DNA of 64,000 bases. Source: Tribonema minus (taxonomy: Eukaryota > Sar > Xanthophyceae > Tribonematales > Tribonemataceae). This document shows, one piece after another, positions 1-9,884 of the stretch. The notes below the pieces were generated by a model that was given only the letters and a program-made list of their open reading frames with translations, had not been told where the DNA came from and searched no databases. The stretch is from the NCBI GenBank assembly GCA_017506865.1, contig JAFCMP010000178.1:1-64000 (forward strand). Direction: 5' to 3'. The translations under genes were made by a program, and so were the position numbers. The first letter of the stretch is position 1. The number at the start of each line of letters is the position of its first letter.

Positions 1-233
1 CAGAGACTGACTGCATTCAGCACACGCACAGACACGACAGGACCACGACACTGCAGCGGCAAGGACACGAATTGCACAGCATTGCATTCAGCCCAGCTGC
101 CTTGTGTTGGTCAGAGGCAGAGAGCTTGAGCACACCGACTCGTTCCACCACCGCTCGTTTCACGACGGCGGGAGAAGCACCTCAACAGGTACACCAGAGC
201 AGGGCGGGATCTTGAACTGAAAGTGGTATAGTT

Positions 234-3200
234 GTGCAGGGGAGTGTTCGCGGTAGGCAGCCGCGCATTCGAGACCGAGCATGGGCTTTTTTTTTTTTTT
301 TTTCTCGCGCCTCAAAGTCGCCTTTCAAAGCTATGGCTCTCCACTGGCTTACCAGCCCTGCCTCACGTGGGGAGGGGTCACCTCTGAAACGCAAACGGGA
401 ACAGCGCAACCACGGGCTGAATACTGGCTTGTGGTGGTGGCAGGTCAAAGCTGCACGCCAATCTGACACACGCCGCAGACGCCGCCATGGTGTTGGCCGT
501 TGGGTACGCCTAGTGATACCGCCGCCGCCACCGATCCCGGCCCCGCCGCCAATCCCGGGCCCGCCGCCGATCCCGGGCCCGCCGCCGATCCCGGGCCCGC
601 CGCCGATACCGGGCCCCCCGCCGATACCGGGCCCGCCGCCGATACCGGGCCCACCGCCGATACCGGGCCCGCCGCCGATACCGGACCCGCCACCGATACC
701 CGGCCCGCCACCACCTCAGCTGATGGCCCAGAGCTCTAGACCGCGGCCGATGCCAGAGGTGCCAGTGTGCAGTCAGGTTGCAGAGCTGTGCAGAAGCATG
801 CGCAGACTACACTTGTCGTCAGCCGACTCGGACGAGCCTCAGGGCAGTGGCAGCCACGCGCACGTCAAGAAGCGCCGCCGCCATCTGTCTAGCCCAGGTG
901 CCGCTAATCACTGTGACAGGGGATGCTCACAGACGAAGCGCCCGCGGCATCAGCCTGCCAGTGACTCGGAGTCTCAAGCGGCGAGTTTACGGGAGGCACT
1001 GCCGCCAGCAGCGATGATTGTACTGAGCTTGGTGGTACTACCGCCACCAGCGGCAAATAAACGCCGTCGGGCGACACTGCCGCCGGATTCACCAGTAGCG
1101 ACAACGCCAATGCCAAAACGACGTTCGCGGCGGAAAACGCCTTTAGTGACGGCTGCCACTGCCGCACCAGCGGCGGGGCCCGCACCGGCCAACCCGGTGG
1201 TTGCACAGCCACGGACGACTGTCACAGCCGCCGCTGCATGCGGTCGCAAGGTTACCTCCGACTTAACGGCGGCGGCAACGCCACGTGCGGCAGACATGGT
1301 GCCAAAACCGCCGGCAGGCGCTGCCGCATCAGATGGCCAACGCGGGGCAGCTGCATCCCGGCGGGGTCGGCGTCGCGGCGCCAGCGCCGGGCCGCCCCTG
1401 GGACGCCTCGGAAGCATTGGCAGCATCAACCGCCCAGAGTCGCCGTCTGGCAAACTGAGTGCGCTGGCAAAGGCGGTCACCACGACCGTGCCCGTACCGA
1501 TGGAAGTTGGCGAACCTACCAGTGGGCCAGCGGGTCACCAGAGACGGATCACGTCGCGGCCTTCGCAGCCAGCTAGCAGCGGCGCCTCTCCCCAGTGGCA
1601 TCCCGGTCCTCAGCCGATGGAGGTCACCGCAGCGGAAACCCCATGTACTGCAGACATGGTGACAACAGCACCAGCGGCCGCAGCGGCTGCTGCACCGGGC
1701 GGCGAACGTGGGGCGGCTGCACCCCGGCGGGGTCGGCGCCGCGCCAGCGCCCAAAGCACTGGCAGCGTCACCCGTCCAGAGCCACAGTCTGGCGGTGCGC
1801 TGGCAAAGCCGGTCACCGTGACCATGCCTGTACCGATGGAAGTTGGCGAACCTGGGCCGGCGGGTCACCAGAGACGAATCACGTCCCGGTCTTTGCAGCC
1901 AGCTGGCAGCGGCGCCTCTCTGTCAGGCGGCAGCGTCACCTCTGACGGTAACAGTCGCAACGGGCACCCAATATCCGGCAACACCGCTATGACAGTTTTG
2001 GCGCCCGCCAAGACACCCGCTGCCAACCGGAAGGTCAATATCCCGGGGCTGGACTGCCGCATGTGCGACAAGTTCATAGTGCGAGCAAATCCTCGGGCCC
2101 CGGGAAAGAATTGCCCAGCGGCACACGCATGTGCACACCAGCGCACGCGCCACACAGGGAAAGGGAAGCAATTTGCAGAACTGCATGTTCAGCTTTTCCT
2201 AGACCACCGACCAATATACGGCGGCCTGGAGCAGGTCTGCGACGGGTGCGGCAACCTCTTCATCAGACGCACAGCAGCAAGCGCCACGACACCATCTGGT
2301 GATCTAGGGGCCCTGGACCAGTGCGACGTGTGGCGCTGCGCCGACTGCCTCGCAGGCCCGGTCGCCGCGACAGCATGCACACTGTCAGGCTGTGACCGTG
2401 CATCAGGCCATGATCACATTGCTGACATACACACCCGACCAACGACATGCGCGGCGGCAGCGGGTGGTGCAGCTGTTGGTGGGGGGAATAGCCTGAAGCC
2501 AACAGCCGCGCTGCTCGCCGCCGCTAGCAAATGTGGTCCCATACGCAAAATCCTCGGATGCGAGCACCTGGGGGTAGACCCCAGGCAAGCCCATGCATCT
2601 ACGTTGGACGGTGTGGCAGATGCGCCGCTGCCGAGACTGACCCGGAGCAGCACAATGGGTGTGCTGCCTGGCGAAAGTCGTGCTAGCGATAGCGGCGCAA
2701 CGATGTCAAGCAACGATCGTGTGCCCAGCACACCTGGCAGTGCCGCAGCTGCTGTCGCAGCGGGCGCTCAGTCTAGCGAATGCCCCAGGGACCCGACGGG
2801 ATCACACTGGCAAGGCCTGCTGGGGGCGGCTGGCGCACTCGCGCGCAGGGTACGTGCACTGGCCCTTGCCCCCAATCGGGCACGCGTCACGGTGCTTTGC
2901 GCTTGGCCGACGGGTACCAAGCTTGGACCCTGCCGCACGTCACGCCGACTGCATATGCGGCCGGCGCCCAGCGACGCGCCAGCAACACAGACCCTGCTGG
3001 GCCGGACTTCCTGCGCACCGCTGGTGAGTCAGATGCATGACCTGACGGTCACGTTCAGCTTGCTCTCCCTCCGAGAAGAAGGTAATGACCTGGCAACGGT
3101 GTTTGACCAACTCTCCCTTAGGGAACCGGTCGTTGCCAGGTCGCCTCGCCAGCCAGCCGGGAAACGTGGTGAGTCAGACGTAACGCAGGCTGGTGATAAC

Positions 3201-6200
3201 AGCACCCACGCAACAATGACCGAGACAGCACCTGTCACGGCTATGGTTGCCAGTGGAAAGCGCAGTCGACGCAGAGGTAAACACAGACGGCGGACGCAGG
3301 AGCGACAGGCCCAGTGCGACAATTCTCGTGCACCCCTGGCACCAGCCACCACACCGCCGAGGGGCGGTGCCTCTGCCCCCTCAGCACCAATATCCGGGCC
3401 GGCGAAGGTCACCACCGTGACGGTGGCGACCCGGATACCCTCAACCGTGTGCCATACAGTCACCGTGGAGGAGCAGCAAGACGCGCTGGCAAAAGCCACC
3501 AACTATGGTTTTTCCACTTGGCACACGGGCCTGCAGGCACTCCACAAACAGGCGCTTGGGGAAAACACAGCGACGCTAGCACGTGGTGGGGAGCTTCGCC
3601 CCGTGAGCAACGTGGGCAACGGCAACTGCCTGATTCATACAGCTCTACACGGCATAGGCAGCGTCGCAGTTGAGCACGGACTGCCGGCCCCAGCACTGGT
3701 GATTGCCATGCGAGAGGCACTGCTGGACGGGATGGTGGCATACGTCACGCAGGGGGCGGGCAAACAAGGGGCCAGCATGTCATCGATGCGTCAACTGACC
3801 GCGCATGCAGCAGCCCAACCTGCGTGTACACGTGAACAATTCGACACGTACGGGACACGCGCTCGCTGCCTCGCAATCGAGTACGGCACAAATGAAACGG
3901 ACAGCGCGGACAGCGGGCACACGCTCCTGCTGCAACGCCTACAGGAAGAGGGCGTGTGGGGACGGCCCCTCGGTTTGTCTGTGTGGGCCATTGTTGCAGC
4001 GGTCTACGCGGTCTCGGTGACGGTGTGGCAGGCCGAGCCTCAGGCCACTGGCAGCACGCAAAAATCAACAGGGCTGGTGCTGGCACAACTGATGGGGCTG
4101 CCAGCGGTATTCGCACCGGCAACTCCAGCTCAGCCTGACTGCCATCTGGATGTGCTGTGGACGCCGCCTGGGCTATATACAAATGTGGGACACTTTGAAC
4201 TGCTTGTCGCCCCTGCGGCAGCTCCGCCCTTGCCAACCACTATGACAGCGTCGGCGACCACTCAAGCTAACAGCACCCACATCACGGCTCCGAGTCGGAC
4301 ACAGCCCCGTACTGCGCTGCAGTTGCCACAGCAGCCTGAGCCACTGAGGTGTCCTTTATGCACACTGGCATTTTGGCAGCTTGGTCAGAAAGAGGACAGC
4401 AAACAGCGAGGCAAACTGTCAGCTGCGAGCCGCATGGCACCGGTAGTGGCCCACTTCAACGGTGGTAGCTGCACGAGGTCGATGCTGAACCCTGAGGCGA
4501 GCACATCACACTGTCAGCAAAATCTGGCGGCAGCATACGCCAAGGGCATCCGGCAGCAGGTTGATCACGACCCATCCGGTGACCGTGCCCCTTCAGGCAG
4601 CAGTACCTGCAACACTGGGGCACACCATGCCAAGCGTGTGCAGGAGATGAGCACCATGTATGGTTGCACGGCAGAAGACTTCCTACGGGCGGTAAGGAAG
4701 CTGAGTGCATGCACAGGTGCCTGCGGTCTGGTCCATATGTCAGCCAGCGCGGGGCAGAGGCAATGCGCGCTGACCTCGCCATGCCACACGTGTCGACGGA
4801 ATGGAAGCGCCCCCACGCGCGCACGCCCGGCAGTACCCCCGGGCCAGTCCGAGGGCGGGGGTGCGGGTAGCGACGGCGCGGCCGCGGCGGCGGGGGCTGC
4901 CGCAGCGACACCTCCAAAGCCACCGGCGGTGCCGGCTAGTGGCGCTGCCAACTCAAAGTCCAGCAAGAAACGCCCGGCGGCCACGGCAACCGGCGCGCAA
5001 CGCCGGCGCCGAACGGCAGCTGCTGCGGCACCGCCTGGCAGCGCCGGCAGCCGCACTCAGTCTAACAGCCTAAGGCTGCAGGACAGCAGCCCCCCCCACG
5101 GGACGGCCGTGGGATGGGCGGACATGGACTTGGACCCGCCGGACGATGCCGCGTCACCGCCCCCCCCGACCACCACCACCAGTGGCAGGCCCTCAAAGCC
5201 CCAGTCACGAGCATCCCTGGCTTGGGACCTCTCGACGCCCTCGGTCGTCCACGCACTTGACCAGACCAATGAGGCGGATCTACTGCTGCTACGGTTCACC
5301 ACGACTGCCAACCCCTTCCGCACTCAGCTGCAGTGCACCCAGTGGGCACGGCTAGTGGAGCACGCCACACGACTACTGGCGGACGCCACAGACAGTGCAC
5401 GTGAGGCGGCACGGGTGCGCCTCCACCATGGTGCCGGGGCGTTTGCTCATCAGGTTTCTCAGACTCTAGTGCAGCGCGGCTACAGGCTGCTGCACCTGCT
5501 AGCAGCAATGGCCTTTGGTAGGCAACCGGAGGGAACCGGTATGCCGCCTGCGGCCCGGCTGGCAGCGTTGCTGTCTGGCGACTTTGCGGAGCTACTGAGA
5601 AAGACGCTGTCAGCAGCAGCGGCGCTGCGGGCCCCCAAACCAAACAACGCAGCTACGGCGTCGGCACAAACGAACTTCGATGCCGACTGGACGGAGGCTG
5701 ACTCCAGGCAGCAAACAGCATGCGCTGCCCTCTCAGGCAAGCGACGGGGGGTAGGCCTGGCTGCCGCACGACTAGAGGCGCGTGAAGCATGCGCCCCAGC
5801 AGACGAGGTCACGGCACAGGTGCTGGCAGCAAAGCACCCTGAAACTGGCACCCGGCCCGGGGTAGTCGATACGCCAATGGAGCAAGTGCGCGGCCTGGTA
5901 CGCGACGCCCGGCGGCACTGCTTGCACGGCGCAGGGGTGGCAACGACCGCCGGGCCCGCTGGCAGCGGCAGTCCCGTCTTCGAATCGGGTCAGGCGCATG
6001 ATCGCAGCGATAGGCCTGAGGATGCTGCCAGCGCAGCCGGACGGCGCCTCGAGGTGGAGGCGACAGACATACTGTCGACCTTGTCCGCAGCAGGGGCGGG
6101 GAAGGCAGGAGGGCTGGACGGCCTACGCTATGAACACCTCTTGATGGCCGCTGGGCCTGGTGCACCAGTGAAAGCAGCCACCCGCCCCGTGGGCAGTGCC

Positions 6201-9185
6201 TCGCCAGGACTAGCTGGTGATTCAGAATCGGATGTGATGGAACCGGCATTCGCCCATCACCTGGCCAAGGTGTTCACGACGCTGCTTGTTGAGCCCGAAC
6301 TGCTGCCGGAGCAATCGCAACGGCTTCTCCGCGCCGCGGCCCTCTCAGGCATAGGACAGAAGCGGCGTCCGATCGCCTGCTCCAGTGTCTGGCGCAGACT
6401 CCTCGGGTCCACAGCGGCACGGGGTGTCAAGGGCAAAATATCGGGGCTGCTGGCCTCCATGTCGCAGTTTGGCGTAGGATACCGGTCTGGCGTCGAGCAT
6501 GTGGCAGCGCGCGCGCGCGTGTGGCACGAGCTGTATGGCACCACAATCCAGCTGGACTGTGAGAACGCATTTAACAGTGTGGATCGCGCCGCCATTGTGC
6601 GGGGACTTATGCTCTTCTGTCCGGAGCTGCTCCCGCACTTTGAGTCCGTATACTGTGGTGACACTGCCCCAGAGATGCGAGTGGAGGTGAACGGTGAAGC
6701 TCGCATTATCTGCTCCCACCTAGGGTGCCAGCAAGGGGACCCTCTAGGGCCGCTGTACTTTGCAGTGGCAGCGGCATTCCTACTCTTCTACCCTGATGGA
6801 GTGAGTGCGACGCCCGGCAGTATGCCGGCCTACGGCCACAGCACAGCGGAACCGCCAGCCCCGCACTGCGCTTTCCTGGATGACCTCAACGTGCTGCAAG
6901 CTGCCTACTTCGACGATGCAGCGGCCGCTGGGGTGGCAGAGGTGATCCGTCGGCTTGCGGCAGGGGGCCTACGCGTTCGACCAGACAAGTCGCTGGCCAT
7001 TGCCATGCGCGGCACAGTGTTTGATGAAGCGGCCAGAGCACGCCTGCGCGCCCTTGACATACCGTTTGTGGACGCCACCATGCCAGAATCCAGTCAGGGC
7101 TTTACGCCGGTCGGGGTACCGGTAGGGCACCCAGCCTATGTGCATGCTGCCATGAGCAAGCATCTTGTTGACGCAGGGACATGGCGATTGTCGTGGCAGC
7201 TAGCTGGGATGGCGCGGCATCACCTACAGGCAGCACAGTTCATTCTGCGCAGGTCACTGACGAAGCGCATGGGCTTCTTAGCTCGGGTCGTTGACACGGC
7301 TTTGAGTGAGACATGGCTGCACGCATTTGACGGGTTCTGTGCATGGACGCTTGAACGCATGCTGCACCTGCACGGCTGCGCTACCGCGGCAGTCATGAAG
7401 TCACACCTGCTGGCCGCCTGCACTGCTGGTGACAATGAGGTAGCCAGCAGTGGCAGCGTGCTGGTATTGCCGCGCTTGGGCCCGCCAGAACTCACGGACA
7501 TCGCAGTGCCACTGCGGGCGTCACGGTTGCCGGAGCGACGAGGCGGTCTGGGCATGCCGCTTTTGGGGCTACTGGCACCAGCCGCATACACGGCCCAGGC
7601 ATGCACAACACTGCGGCCTGCAATAATTCATGCCACTGTGGCAGCAGGGGCCCTGAGGCTCGGCACTGACGAACACGGCGCAGTCACCTGGTTCGCGCAG
7701 CACTCATGCGCAATACGCGAGGACCAGGGACTGCCGCCAATCATCGAGGCCGTGCGACGCTCTACGCGAGCGCTGACAGCTGATGGCGGCGAAAAATCAC
7801 GCACAGCTGTGGCCGAGCAGCTCCCAGCATCGTTGCTACGGTGGGCAGCGGATACAACGGCCGCAGCGTCGACGCTCCCCACTGCGGTGCAAGCGATCTA
7901 CGCCGCAACTGCCGTCACGGAGACGGGGACCACTGAGCCAGCCCCACACACCCACGGCATTGTGCCTGGCGCCGAGGCGGCCGCTGCGGCGGCGACCGTA
8001 CCTGGCCCTCAAGCCGCTGCCGCAGCTGCCTCTTCCACGCCCGCTAAAACACAAACTAGCGCGGAAGAAAGCAGCTGCAGCGGCGGGCAGGAGGACGACG
8101 ACGACGACTGGGAGGCCTATGCTGACGAGATCTGCAGAAAGGTAGTGCCCCGCCGCCGGCGCGGTCACTTCACGCACGGACTACAAGCCGGCCTTTCAAA
8201 TGTTCTTCGACGTCAATACGAGGACTGCCTGGTGGAGGACCTAGAGGCTGCCTCGGCTGGTGCCGTGGGCAAGCCGACGCAGGCTACACTTATTGGTGAC
8301 TTGCGTGACACCAGCCGCCGCCGCCAACAGGCTAGCGCGCGGGTCCTGGCGCAGCTGCGCAGCCAGCGTGCGTCCGGGGCAATGGCGTGGATGAGCGTGC
8401 CACCCGCTGCCAATGACCGCCCGGGTGCGGTGCCCATGTCCAGTATGGCAGCAGCCACGATGATTATGGTTGCGATCTTTATAGACGGGTGGGGCATACA
8501 GGGCGAGGTGTGCCCATGGCGGTGCAGTGACGTGAGCCCCACCTCCACGCATGCGATCAGCTGCCCCAGCCAGCACATACGGGGGCACAACGCGACACAC
8601 ACTGCCCAAGAGCGGTGCCTACAGCGCATCTTGAGACAGCACCATGCCTCTATTGTCCGCAATGAGGACGCTAGCGTCTTCAAGGTACCGGGGTATCGGG
8701 CAGACACAGTCATTGACCCAGGGTGTCTGCACTTTAGCAGTGCATACCGTAACAAGGGAATAGTGCTAGACACAAGTGTGCGCGCACCCACAGCGAGCTC
8801 GTACCTGACAGGCAAAACAAATGCCTCGAACACGGACGGCTATGCTGCTGGGGTGGGGGAGGACGCGAAGGTCAAGCACCACACCGGCACCTTGACGTCA
8901 TCTTGGGCTTTTGTGCCATTCGTGCAGGAGTCGTACGGACGGCTGGGCAAGCAGACAAGCCTTTTTGTTAAGGAGTTGGCAATGCACTCAGCACTGTGCT
9001 CAGGGGGGGGGAAGGCAGATGTGTTACGCAAGGCCGGGTTAGCTAAGCGTCAGATCCACATTGAGCTGAGCATATCGCTGGCGCGGGAGTTGGCGGAGCG
9101 CGTCATGGCATACACACGTGGAGCGCGAATGCTGGGCTGTGTTGCGGCGCCGGTATCCAAACTCCTAGGGCACAGCGCAGACTAG
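234..9185 (+). CDS. LINE polyprotein: Zn fingers, OTU protease, reverse transcriptase, restriction-like endonuclease
   Basis: One uninterrupted frame of 2983 codons. In-frame ATGs at 234, 333 and 723 are all possible starts; 234 is the longest but reads through a T-run coding poly-Phe, so 333 or 723 may be the real start. In order: an IPGPPP repeat (about residues 97-161); basic, Ala/Pro-rich sequence; CxxC clusters (about 608-720); an OTU-like cysteine protease with NGNC near 1129 and GHFELL near 1319 as the Cys and His motifs; a reverse transcriptase (about 2038-2256) with LDCENAFNSVDR, QQGDPLGPLYF and FLDD (2214-2217) in place of the usual YADD; then CPWRC...H...C...RGHN (from about 2760) followed by RADTVIDPG and VLDTSV (2822-2849). 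This last layout is the CCHC plus PD-(D/E)XK restriction-like endonuclease of R2-like LINEs. No apurinic endonuclease or RNase H was recognised. It would make and integrate cDNA by target-primed reverse transcription. The frame is intact, so the element may be active. Confidence 0.8.
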   Translation: MQGSVRGRQPRIRDRAWAFFFFFSRASKSPFKAMALHWLTSPASRGEGSPLKRKREQRNHGLNTGLWWWQVKAARQSDTRRRRRHGVGRWVRLVIPPPPPIPAPPPIPGPPPIPGPPPIPGPPPIPGPPPIPGPPPIPGPPPIPGPPPIPDPPPIPGPPPPQLMAQSSRPRPMPEVPVCSQVAELCRSMRRLHLSSADSDEPQGSGSHAHVKKRRRHLSSPGAANHCDRGCSQTKRPRHQPASDSESQAASLREALPPAAMIVLSLVVLPPPAANKRRRATLPPDSPVATTPMPKRRSRRKTPLVTAATAAPAAGPAPANPVVAQPRTTVTAAAACGRKVTSDLTAAATPRAADMVPKPPAGAAASDGQRGAAASRRGRRRGASAGPPLGRLGSIGSINRPESPSGKLSALAKAVTTTVPVPMEVGEPTSGPAGHQRRITSRPSQPASSGASPQWHPGPQPMEVTAAETPCTADMVTTAPAAAAAAAPGGERGAAAPRRGRRRASAQSTGSVTRPEPQSGGALAKPVTVTMPVPMEVGEPGPAGHQRRITSRSLQPAGSGASLSGGSVTSDGNSRNGHPISGNTAMTVLAPAKTPAANRKVNIPGLDCRMCDKFIVRANPRAPGKNCPAAHACAHQRTRHTGKGKQFAELHVQLFLDHRPIYGGLEQVCDGCGNLFIRRTAASATTPSGDLGALDQCDVWRCADCLAGPVAATACTLSGCDRASGHDHIADIHTRPTTCAAAAGGAAVGGGNSLKPTAALLAAASKCGPIRKILGCEHLGVDPRQAHASTLDGVADAPLPRLTRSSTMGVLPGESRASDSGATMSSNDRVPSTPGSAAAAVAAGAQSSECPRDPTGSHWQGLLGAAGALARRVRALALAPNRARVTVLCAWPTGTKLGPCRTSRRLHMRPAPSDAPATQTLLGRTSCAPLVSQMHDLTVTFSLLSLREEGNDLATVFDQLSLREPVVARSPRQPAGKRGESDVTQAGDNSTHATMTETAPVTAMVASGKRSRRRGKHRRRTQERQAQCDNSRAPLAPATTPPRGGASAPSAPISGPAKVTTVTVATRIPSTVCHTVTVEEQQDALAKATNYGFSTWHTGLQALHKQALGENTATLARGGELRPVSNVGNGNCLIHTALHGIGSVAVEHGLPAPALVIAMREALLDGMVAYVTQGAGKQGASMSSMRQLTAHAAAQPACTREQFDTYGTRARCLAIEYGTNETDSADSGHTLLLQRLQEEGVWGRPLGLSVWAIVAAVYAVSVTVWQAEPQATGSTQKSTGLVLAQLMGLPAVFAPATPAQPDCHLDVLWTPPGLYTNVGHFELLVAPAAAPPLPTTMTASATTQANSTHITAPSRTQPRTALQLPQQPEPLRCPLCTLAFWQLGQKEDSKQRGKLSAASRMAPVVAHFNGGSCTRSMLNPEASTSHCQQNLAAAYAKGIRQQVDHDPSGDRAPSGSSTCNTGAHHAKRVQEMSTMYGCTAEDFLRAVRKLSACTGACGLVHMSASAGQRQCALTSPCHTCRRNGSAPTRARPAVPPGQSEGGGAGSDGAAAAAGAAAATPPKPPAVPASGAANSKSSKKRPAATATGAQRRRRTAAAAAPPGSAGSRTQSNSLRLQDSSPPHGTAVGWADMDLDPPDDAASPPPPTTTTSGRPSKPQSRASLAWDLSTPSVVHALDQTNEADLLLLRFTTTANPFRTQLQCTQWARLVEHATRLLADATDSAREAARVRLHHGAGAFAHQVSQTLVQRGYRLLHLLAAMAFGRQPEGTGMPPAARLAALLSGDFAELLRKTLSAAAALRAPKPNNAATASAQTNFDADWTEADSRQQTACAALSGKRRGVGLAAARLEAREACAPADEVTAQVLAAKHPETGTRPGVVDTPMEQVRGLVRDARRHCLHGAGVATTAGPAGSGSPVFESGQAHDRSDRPEDAASAAGRRLEVEATDILSTLSAAGAGKAGGLDGLRYEHLLMAAGPGAPVKAATRPVGSASPGLAGDSESDVMEPAFAHHLAKVFTTLLVEPELLPEQSQRLLRAAALSGIGQKRRPIACSSVWRRLLGSTAARGVKGKISGLLASMSQFGVGYRSGVEHVAARARVWHELYGTTIQLDCENAFNSVDRAAIVRGLMLFCPELLPHFESVYCGDTAPEMRVEVNGEARIICSHLGCQQGDPLGPLYFAVAAAFLLFYPDGVSATPGSMPAYGHSTAEPPAPHCAFLDDLNVLQAAYFDDAAAAGVAEVIRRLAAGGLRVRPDKSLAIAMRGTVFDEAARARLRALDIPFVDATMPESSQGFTPVGVPVGHPAYVHAAMSKHLVDAGTWRLSWQLAGMARHHLQAAQFILRRSLTKRMGFLARVVDTALSETWLHAFDGFCAWTLERMLHLHGCATAAVMKSHLLAACTAGDNEVASSGSVLVLPRLGPPELTDIAVPLRASRLPERRGGLGMPLLGLLAPAAYTAQACTTLRPAIIHATVAAGALRLGTDEHGAVTWFAQHSCAIREDQGLPPIIEAVRRSTRALTADGGEKSRTAVAEQLPASLLRWAADTTAAASTLPTAVQAIYAATAVTETGTTEPAPHTHGIVPGAEAAAAAATVPGPQAAAAAASSTPAKTQTSAEESSCSGGQEDDDDDWEAYADEICRKVVPRRRRGHFTHGLQAGLSNVLRRQYEDCLVEDLEAASAGAVGKPTQATLIGDLRDTSRRRQQASARVLAQLRSQRASGAMAWMSVPPAANDRPGAVPMSSMAAATMIMVAIFIDGWGIQGEVCPWRCSDVSPTSTHAISCPSQHIRGHNATHTAQERCLQRILRQHHASIVRNEDASVFKVPGYRADTVIDPGCLHFSSAYRNKGIVLDTSVRAPTASSYLTGKTNASNTDGYAAGVGEDAKVKHHTGTLTSSWAFVPFVQESYGRLGKQTSLFVKELAMHSALCSGGGKADVLRKAGLAKRQIHIELSISLARELAERVMAYTRGARMLGCVAAPVSKLLGHSAD
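522..715 (+). repeat. In-frame IPGPPP/IPDPPP tandem repeat (15-18 bp units)
   Basis: Imperfect tandem copies of ccgccgatcccgggc-type units code for Ile-Pro-Gly-Pro-Pro-Pro inside the LINE N-terminus. The repeat keeps the frame open. Other frames over it are also open but are low-complexity shadows. Confidence 0.85.
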
Positions 9186-9482
9186 GCTGCTGCGTTGACG
9201 CAAGCTTTTCGATTGCATAGGCAACCCGGCCTCCCTTGGGCCTTTATAAATACAAGTCCATACGTACAGCACCAACATCTTCCTTGTGGCAAAAATTTGC
9301 TTCTCCAGAAGTGTGAGTAATAAGCTGAGCCGCAGGAAGTATGTGCAGGCTCATTATCTGCTCCGGTTTTGCCGAGAGGTGATCCATGAACGTGAATGGT
9401 GACTGCCGTTCCGTTCAAATATTTTGGAATCAGTGCTGCCGAGCGCCAAGATACCAGTCTTGAGTGAAGGCCCGTTTTTGAT
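9186..9482. other. LINE 3' tail and flank, no gene seen
   Basis: The first 70 bases carry the LINE 3' tail that is shared with the truncated copies. The rest, to the ATG at 9483, shows no convincing coding frame or RNA gene. A stop at 9465 closes the downstream frame upstream of 9483. Confidence 0.5.
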
Positions 9483-9573
9483 ATGCCGTTGGTTCAACAT
9501 GCCGCTGTGGCTGATCTACAGTGCGGATTCACATCAAAATACAGACACTGCAAGGTCATCATCAACTTGAACG

Positions 9574-9577
9574 CAAC
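9574..9577. repeat. Putative target-site duplication, left copy (CAAC)
   Basis: CAAC lies directly before TGTTGG of the 5' LTR and is matched by CAAC at 14416-14419 after the 3' LTR. It is only 4 bp, and the LTR itself ends in CAAC, so the boundary is somewhat ambiguous. Removing one copy restores an open frame, which supports the call. Confidence 0.5.
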
Positions 9578-9884
9578 TGTTGGAATATGTAGAGGGGTCA
9601 TTGTATTCTGCAGAAGTTTCCTAGGTTTCCCTTGCAAGTTCTGGCACGTTCTTGCGTGTTCTGGCAAGTTCTAGTGCCCCGTGCTGTAGGGAAGCAATTC
9701 CACCACCTTGTGTCTTGTGCATCCTGTGAATACCTCACTTCCTTTGCATCCACACAAGTTGGAACTCTCTCTTCTGCCTCTGGTGCTCTGCAATCATGCC
9801 TGGTCAAGATGATGTACAACACGAAGGTGAGGAGGACATATTGCTTCCGCTGGCTGGCACTCTGCGCGGTGTCAAGAAATCAAC
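9578..9884 (+). repeat. 5' LTR of the Copia element
   Basis: A 307-bp direct repeat that begins TGTTGGAATATG and ends AAATCAAC. It matches 14109-14415 with one difference. An in-frame ATG of the polyprotein (9796) lies inside it. Confidence 0.92.

Larger units (their letters stand above)
1..9260 (+). mobile_element. Near-complete LINE retrotransposon (RLE-type, OTU-containing)
   Basis: The element is one long plus-strand frame plus a short 3' non-coding tail. Its coding end and 3' tail recur in shorter copies elsewhere in the window, which shows that it is a repeated element. The tail around 9228-9255 (CCGGCCTCCC then GGGCCTTTATAAATA) matches tails near 15735, 21750, 35875 and 36590. No LTR is seen. 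The 5' boundary is not visible and may lie before base 1; the 3' boundary is approximate. The base composition is much more GC-rich than the island at 37-51 kb. Confidence 0.8.
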
